This document shows, piece after piece, positions 59,218 to 64,000 of a DNA stretch of 64,000 nucleotides. The position numbers and the translations under genes are program-made. How positions within the stretch are numbered: the stretch's first letter is position 1; each line of letters starts with the position of its first letter. A model generated the notes under the pieces. That model ran no database searches and was not told the DNA's origin. It worked only from the letters and a program-made list of their open reading frames with translations. Source of the stretch: an uncultured Myxococcaceae bacterium (lineage in GTDB: Bacteria; Myxococcota_A; Polyangia; Polyangiales; Ga0077539); assembly GCA_945952225.1 (NCBI GenBank), contig CAMFHP010000002.1, positions 62,001 to 126,000 of the forward strand, written 5' to 3'.

Positions 59218-61037
59218 CGCGGTGCGAGCAGCTCGGGGAGCACGAAGGTGCCCGTCTCGGTGAAGGTGCCGACCTCGCCGTTCGCGAGCAGGTCGGAGAA
59301 CACGTGCTCGTAGCGGGCGCGCACGAGGCTCTCGACTTCGACCGCGGTGGAGAGCATCGCGACCTCGCCCACGAGGGTCACGGCCTCGCGGTAGTCGATG
59401 CGCGCGAGGGCCGATTTGATCTCGGGCACCGCGGTGGGCTCCACGGAGAGCTCGTGCACGCCGAGGCCCACGAGGAGCGGCAGCGCGAGGAGCTCGCCGG
59501 CCATCGCGCCGCAGAGCGCACACGGGATGCCTGCGGCGGCGGCGGACTGCGACACGGCCGCGAGCGCGCGGAGGATCGCGGGGTCGAGGGAGCGCGCGAG
59601 GTGGGCGACGTGCTCGTTGCCGCGGTCGGTGGCGAGCGAGTACTGGATGAGATCGTTGGTGCCGATGGAGAAGAACGCGCTCTCGCGGGCGAGCACGTCG
59701 GCCATGAACACGGCGCTCGGCGTCTCGACCATGATGCCGAAGGGCACCGGCGCCCACGGGATGCCCGCGCTCGTGAGCTCGTGCTGCGCGCGTTCGAGCT
59801 CGGCCCGCGCCTCGCGCAGCTCGCTCACCGTCGAGATCATCGGCACCATCACGCGCACGCTGCCGTGGCGCGCGGCGCGGAGCATCGCGCGGAGCTGCGC
59901 GCGGAACACCTCACGCTCCCGCAGGGCGAGGCGCACGGCGCGGAGACCGAGCGCGGGGTTCATCTCCTTCGGCAGACGGAACGCGGTGGAGAACTTGTCG
60001 CCGCCGATGTCGAAGGTGCGCAGCGTGACCGTGCGCGGGGCCATGGTCTCGACGATGCGCCGATAGGTCTCGTACTGCTCGTCTTCGGGCGGCGGCTCGC
60101 GGCGGTCGACGTAGAGGAACTCGGTGCGGTAGAGCCCGATGCCGTCGGCGCCGTGATCGATGGCCACGGGCGCTTCGGCGGGCAGCTCGATGTTCGCGCG
60201 GAGCGTGATGCGCACGCCGTCGCGGGTGCGCGTGGGCTCGTCGCGGTTCGACCGCAGCGAGCGCACGAAGGCCATGTAGCGTCGGCCGCGCTCGCCTGCG
60301 GCGTCGGCATCGGCGTCGGAGGGAGACACGGTGACCGTGCCGCGGAGCCCGTCGACGATGAGCGTGTCGCCCGTTGCGATGAGCCGCGTGGCGTCGGCGA
60401 CCCCCAGGATCGCGGGGATCGAGAGCGCCCGCGCCATGATGGCCGTGTGCGACGTGCTCGACCCGCCGTCGGTCACGAAGGCCAGCACCTCGCTGCGCGC
60501 GAGGGCCGCGGTGTCGGCGGGCGAGAGCTCGTGCGCGACGAGCACCACGGGGCCGTCGAGGTCCGCCGGGCGCGGGAGCTCGGTGGGCGTGCCCATGAGC
60601 TGGCGGAGCACGCGCTCGCCGACGAAATCGACGTCGCTGCGGCGCTCGCGAAAGTAGTCGTCGCCGACGTTGTCGAAGAGCTCTTTGATCTTCTCGACGG
60701 TGTTGCGGAGCGCCCACTCGGCGTTGACCAGCTCGTTGCGAATCGCGTCGACGGTCTGGTCGGTGAGCAGCGCGTCGTCGAGCATGAGCAGGTGCGCGTC
60801 GAGGATCACCGAGTGCTCGCTCGCCTCGGGCGCGATGCGCTCGCGGATCTGCTGCAACTGCTGCCGCGCGACGGCGACGGCGCTGTGGAGCCGTCCGATC
60901 TCGGTGTCGACCTCGTGCGCCGCGATGTGGCGGCGGTGGATGTTCACCTTGCGTCGGTCGATGACGTAGGCCGTGCCGACGGCCACCCCGGGGGAGGCCG
61001 CAATGCCGTGGAGCCTGCGTGTGACGCCGGTGTTCAT
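59214..61037 (-). CDS. ptsI: PTS enzyme I (phosphoenolpyruvate-protein phosphotransferase)
   Basis: 607 residues. The phosphorylated histidine is His197 in SSTSHTAIMARA, and the PEP-binding domain has the conserved GIGLYRTEFLY and the active Cys in CGAMAGE. There is no N-terminal GAF domain, so this is the EI rather than the EI-Ntr (PtsP) form. It passes phosphate from PEP to HPr, encoded 26 bp upstream. Confidence 0.97.
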   Translation of the reverse strand: MNTGVTRRLHGIAASPGVAVGTAYVIDRRKVNIHRRHIAAHEVDTEIGRLHSAVAVARQQLQQIRERIAPEASEHSVILDAHLLMLDDALLTDQTVDAIRNELVNAEWALRNTVEKIKELFDNVGDDYFRERRSDVDFVGERVLRQLMGTPTELPRPADLDGPVVLVAHELSPADTAALARSEVLAFVTDGGSSTSHTAIMARALSIPAILGVADATRLIATGDTLIVDGLRGTVTVSPSDADADAAGERGRRYMAFVRSLRSNRDEPTRTRDGVRITLRANIELPAEAPVAIDHGADGIGLYRTEFLYVDRREPPPEDEQYETYRRIVETMAPRTVTLRTFDIGGDKFSTAFRLPKEMNPALGLRAVRLALREREVFRAQLRAMLRAARHGSVRVMVPMISTVSELREARAELERAQHELTSAGIPWAPVPFGIMVETPSAVFMADVLARESAFFSIGTNDLIQYSLATDRGNEHVAHLARSLDPAILRALAAVSQSAAAAGIPCALCGAMAGELLALPLLVGLGVHELSVEPTAVPEIKSALARIDYREAVTLVGEVAMLSTAVEVESLVRARYEHVFSDLLANGEVGTFTETGTFVLPELLAPR

Positions 61038-61063
61038 CGACACTCCGAGGTTCGCCTTTCTGC

Positions 61064-61339
61064 TCAGCGCTCTCCGAAGCGCGCGGCGAACAGCTCCCCG
61101 ATGGCTGCGACCGCCTGCGCAGCGTCGGCGCCCGTCGCGCGCACGGTGACCTTCGATCCTTTGTGGCACACCAGAAGCAACATGCCCATCACGCTTTTTG
61201 CGTTGGCGCGCTGGCTGTCGCGTTCGAGCTCCACGTCGCAGCGGTAGCGGCTCGCGGCCTGGACGATCTGCGTGACCGGCCGCGCGTGGAGCCCGCGCTC
61301 GTTGAGCACTTCGAAGACCTGTTCGACGCGTTCGCTCAC
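61064..61339 (-). CDS. ptsH: Phosphocarrier protein HPr
   Basis: 91 residues. His18 in GLHARP is the EI phosphorylation site, and Ser49 in AKSVMGML is the site used by HPr kinase. Both are intact, so HPr can receive phosphate from EI or from HprK. The gene starts 7 nt after rapZ ends. Confidence 0.97.
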   Translation of the reverse strand: MSERVEQVFEVLNERGLHARPVTQIVQAASRYRCDVELERDSQRANAKSVMGMLLLVCHKGSKVTVRATGADAAQAVAAIGELFAARFGER

Positions 61340-61346
61340 AGAACCC

Positions 61347-62249
61347 TCATCCTCCCCGGTCGATGTCGCGGTGGGCCACGGTGACGTCTCCCGGCGCGCC
61401 GGGCCGCAGGCGCGCGCCGAGGGCCTCGGCCAGGGCCACGGAGCGGTGCCGCCCGCCGGTGCACCCCACGGCCACGGTGAGCACCACCTTGCCCTCGCGG
61501 GCGTAGCGCGGGAGCAGCGGCGCCACGAAGCGCTCCAGCGAGTCGAGGAACTCCCCGCCCTCGGGGTGCTGTTCCAGCACGAAGCGCGAGACGGCGGAGT
61601 CGCGTCCCGACATGGGCCGCAGCTCGGGCACGAAGTGGGGGTTGGCGAGAAAGCGCGCGTCGAAGACCAGGTCGGCGTCGGCGGGCACGCCGTACTTGAA
61701 CCCGAAGCTCACCACGCGGGTCTGCATGCGCAGCGCGGTGCCCGTCGTGGCGCGAAAGTGGTCGATGAGCAGCCGACGGAGCTCGTGCACGCTGAGCCGC
61801 GTCGTGTCGATCACCTGGTCGGCGAGCGCGCGGAGGTCGCCCACGGCCTCGCGCTCGCGGTGAACGAGGCTCGACACGTCGTCGTCGGGAAAGGCCGCCG
61901 CGAGGGGGTGCCGCCGTCGCGTCTCGCTGAAGCGCCGCACGAGCGCCTCGTCGGCGGCGTCGAGAAAGATCACGCCCACGTGCTCGCCCGCGTCGCGGAG
62001 CTTCTTCACCACCTCGTCGGCGCTCGCGAAGAACTCGCCGCCGCGCACGTCGAGGCCGATGCCCATGCGCCGCACCGAGGGGGTGTTGCGCCAGAGCGAG
62101 ATCATCTCGGGGAGCAGCGGCGTGGGGAGGTTGTCGACGCAGTAGAACGACAGGTCTTCGAGCACGTGGAGGGCCGTCGTGCGGCCCGCGCCCGACACGC
62201 CGGTGATCACCACGAACACGCGCTGCGGAGACTGAAGGTCGGTGCTCAC
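61347..62249 (-). CDS. rapZ: RNase adapter / nucleotide-binding protein RapZ
   Basis: 300 residues from a GTG that overlaps the hprK TGA (GTGA). Family signatures LEDLSFYCVDNLP, VIDTTRLSVHELR and VAVGCTGGRHRSVALAEAL are complete. The Walker A segment reads GVSGAGRTT, with Arg23 where the ATP/GTP-binding lysine normally stands. E. coli RapZ controls GlmS synthesis through small RNAs. In this operon it may sense nucleotide or sugar status. Confidence 0.95.
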   Translation of the reverse strand: MSTDLQSPQRVFVVITGVSGAGRTTALHVLEDLSFYCVDNLPTPLLPEMISLWRNTPSVRRMGIGLDVRGGEFFASADEVVKKLRDAGEHVGVIFLDAADEALVRRFSETRRRHPLAAAFPDDDVSSLVHREREAVGDLRALADQVIDTTRLSVHELRRLLIDHFRATTGTALRMQTRVVSFGFKYGVPADADLVFDARFLANPHFVPELRPMSGRDSAVSRFVLEQHPEGGEFLDSLERFVAPLLPRYAREGKVVLTVAVGCTGGRHRSVALAEALGARLRPGAPGDVTVAHRDIDRGG

Positions 62250-63256
62250 TCCGCGGCTCCCGAGCCCGGAGGCTCCGAGGTGAGGGTGGGGTCGGGCACG
62301 CCGAGGGCCCGTGCGAGGCGCGCGTGAAACTCTCGCGCCGAGTGCACGCCCGCGCGGCGGAGGAGCTCGTTGCGCGCGGCCACTTCGACGGTGCTCGCGG
62401 TGTTCTTGCCGGGGCGCACGGGCAGCCGACGCATGGGGATGTGCACCCCGAGGACGTCGTACCACTCGTCGTCGATGCCGAGGCGGTCCCAGCTCTCGTC
62501 ATCGTCGTAGGAGAGCAAGCGCACCACGAGGTCGACGCGCTTCTTGTCGCGCACCGCGGCCACGCCGAAGAGGTCGCGGATGTTGAGCACGCCGAGGCCC
62601 CGCACTTCGAGGTGATTGCGCAGGAGCTCCGTGGCCGTTCCGTCGACGTTCTCGGCGCCGCGGAGGGTGCAGTCGACGACGTCGTCGGCCACGAGTCGGT
62701 GACCGCGCTGCACGAGTTCGAGGGCGCACTCGCTCTTGCCGATGCCGCTCTTGCCGAGGAGCAGAATCCCCACGCCGAACACGTCGACGAAGACCCCGTG
62801 CACCCGCGTGCGAAGGGCGAGCTGGTCGTCGAGCCAGCCGTGGATGCCGTTGATGGTCACCGAGCTCCGCGCGGTGGAGCGCAGCACCGGGCATCCGTGC
62901 TTCTCCCCCGCGGCCACCAGCTCGGGAAACATCGCCAGCCCCATGGTCACCACCACGCAGGGGATCTGCCGCGCGAGGAACCCATCGAGCGCCGCGGCCC
63001 GCGCCTCGGAGCTCATCGTCGCGAGGAAGCTCATCTCGGTCTGCCCGAGGATCTGCACCCTCCGCGGCGAGAGGCCCTCGAAGTGCCCCACGAGCGCGAG
63101 CCCCGACTTCTGGATGCGCGAGTGTGCGATCACGCGGTCGAGACCCGCCGCGCCCGCGACGCACTCCAGCGGGAGGGCCATCGCGCGCGGTTCGACCATG
63201 GCCCGCACGGTGACCACACGCGGAGGAGGAGGCGAGGTCTGCACGCCGGTTGCCAT
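62246..63256 (-). CDS. hprK: HPr kinase/phosphorylase
   Basis: 336 residues. The N-terminal domain (QILGQTEMSFLATM) and the kinase P-loop GKSGIGKSE are intact, followed by VADDVVDC and the HprK signature (EVRGLGVLNIRDLFG). The bifunctional enzyme phosphorylates and dephosphorylates HPr at Ser49. It heads the operon hprK-rapZ-ptsH-ptsI. TATGGT (63266-63271) lies 9 nt upstream of the ATG on the minus strand. Confidence 0.96.
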   Translation of the reverse strand: MATGVQTSPPPPRVVTVRAMVEPRAMALPLECVAGAAGLDRVIAHSRIQKSGLALVGHFEGLSPRRVQILGQTEMSFLATMSSEARAAALDGFLARQIPCVVVTMGLAMFPELVAAGEKHGCPVLRSTARSSVTINGIHGWLDDQLALRTRVHGVFVDVFGVGILLLGKSGIGKSECALELVQRGHRLVADDVVDCTLRGAENVDGTATELLRNHLEVRGLGVLNIRDLFGVAAVRDKKRVDLVVRLLSYDDDESWDRLGIDDEWYDVLGVHIPMRRLPVRPGKNTASTVEVAARNELLRRAGVHSAREFHARLARALGVPDPTLTSEPPGSGAAE

Positions 63257-63423
63257 CGCGGCGCGACCATATCACGGCTCCTTCCGCCACCCGATTTCTC
63301 TTCGATCCGCGGCAAATCGAGAGGATTTTTTGCGTCGCGGGGCGGGCGCGTCGGGGGTCGCGGCGTCGCGACACGATGCGCGTTGACACCCCCCACGATC
63401 GGGTGCGAAGTCGAACCCGCACC

Positions 63424-64000
63424 ATGAGAATTTCTCGTCTGGTTGGAGCGGGCAGCGCGGTCGGCGTGCTGCTCGCCGCGGCGACGGCGTCTGCGCAGAC
63501 GTCGGATGCGACCTTCGCAGTGCAGCTTCGCGCTGCGGGGTCGGGCGTGTTCAACAACGGTGGGCTTTCGGCGACGCGGGTCACGGTGCTCGCGCGAAGC
63601 TCGGTGGCGGCGCGGTGGAACGGTCCCACGGGCATCGAGGGACCGACCGCGGGCACCGCGGCGTCGGGCACGACCTTCACGGTCACGGTGCCGACGCTCT
63701 ACTCGTCGACGGTGGTTCCATCGAACCAGTACACCCTCGAACTCACGTGGAACGACACCACCGTGCGCACGGCGAGCTACGGCCCGCTCGCGGTGGCGCG
63801 CGGCGCGAACATGGCGGGGCCCTACACGGTCACGAACGATCCTCCGCCCGCGGCGGCGAGCATCTCGTGCTACCCGCAGCCGCCGAGCACCTCGACGGAC
63901 CTCTACGTGTACTGGTCCGTGCCCACGACGCGCCCCGTGGACTTCGACCGCATGGAGCTGCACCGCTCGACCACGGCGGGCTTCACGCCCTCGTCGACGA
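63424..64000 (+). CDS. Secreted protein, 5' part only
   Basis: 192 codons are visible and the frame is open to the window end. A signal peptide (VLLAAATASAQ) is followed by a beta-rich, Thr/Ser-rich sequence with NPxx-like and immunoglobulin-type strands (TFTVTVPTLYSSTVVPSNQY; TASYGPLAVARGANMAGPYT). No family is recognised. TTGACA lies at 63383-63388, but no good -10 follows. Confidence 0.7.
   Translation, partial: MRISRLVGAGSAVGVLLAAATASAQTSDATFAVQLRAAGSGVFNNGGLSATRVTVLARSSVAARWNGPTGIEGPTAGTAASGTTFTVTVPTLYSSTVVPSNQYTLELTWNDTTVRTASYGPLAVARGANMAGPYTVTNDPPPAAASISCYPQPPSTSTDLYVYWSVPTTRPVDFDRMELHRSTTAGFTPSST

Overview
The window is very G+C-rich and densely packed, with almost no mobile DNA. It reads as a chromosomal segment of a myxobacterium-like organism (Myxococcota, probably Polyangia). 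The evidence is a MYXO-CTERM-type protein (C-terminal tail of transmembrane segment plus poly-Arg), lipoproteins with long Asp/Ala/Val linkers ('DASADV', 'DAPDAS'), a 'CGDGADNNCNGLVDEGC' motif, two Hanks-type Ser/Thr kinases, an FHA-GGDEF protein and strong G/C at third codon positions. No tRNA, CRISPR array, insertion sequence or prophage was found.

Layout. 1-6.2 kb: an aerobic benzoyl-CoA (box) locus. It starts with the 5' end of a divergent BoxR-like regulator and its palindromic operator, followed by boxC, boxB, a homogentisate-dioxygenase-fold protein without a visible metal site, and fhs. BoxC releases formate, and Fhs can load formate onto tetrahydrofolate. 6.2-13.7 kb: rny and 5-formyl-THF cyclo-ligase (translationally coupled), a cytochrome c lipoprotein, an IHF-beta-like protein with an acidic tail, an amidohydrolase lipoprotein, a DMT permease and eno. 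13.8-21.5 kb: an Asp-rich lipoprotein with a TPR/PEGA protein, a periplasmic tandem rhodanese, engB, murJ, and a divergent TPR-dynamin-like GTPase. 21.6-24.4 kb: the conserved rpoN-hpf-ptsN block.

24.4-30 kb: surface lipoproteins (one with calcium-binding type-3 repeats and a VWA-like domain), the FHA-GGDEF protein and a penicillin-binding transpeptidase. 30.0-30.5 kb: RNase P RNA on the minus strand with its own promoter and terminator. 30.5-41.3 kb: the MYXO-CTERM Cys-rich protein and a divergent HExxH protein, an ECF sigma factor with a small membrane protein, an epoxide-hydrolase-like enzyme, an SDR, an MopE-like lipoprotein and a YgiQ-type radical SAM protein. 41.3-54.7 kb: a kinase fused to an extracytoplasmic domain, a degenerate J-domain protein, RecQ, a HerA-like ATPase, an outer-membrane beta-barrel, a second kinase, a DUF72 protein and a QEGLA/DUF1704 metallopeptidase-like protein. 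54.7-58.8 kb: a highly structured non-coding stretch, then a HupE/UreJ-like membrane protein, a parvulin and a papain-like lipoprotein. 58.9-63.3 kb: the operon hprK-rapZ-ptsH-ptsI plus a small double zinc-ribbon protein. 63.4-64 kb: the start of a secreted protein that runs off the window.

Themes. The two PTS blocks (rpoN-hpf-ptsN and hprK-rapZ-ptsH-ptsI) suggest a regulatory phosphorelay rather than sugar uptake; no EIIB or EIIC is present in the window. Three signals are not explained by the gene list. (1) A TA-N3-T hexamer lies 6-10 nt before the start codon of about a dozen genes, which suggests leaderless transcription. (2) A dispersed palindromic element of about 22 bp occurs both between genes and in frame inside genes. 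(3) The 417-bp interval at 54674-55090 contains a chain of hairpins, including two 17-bp stems.
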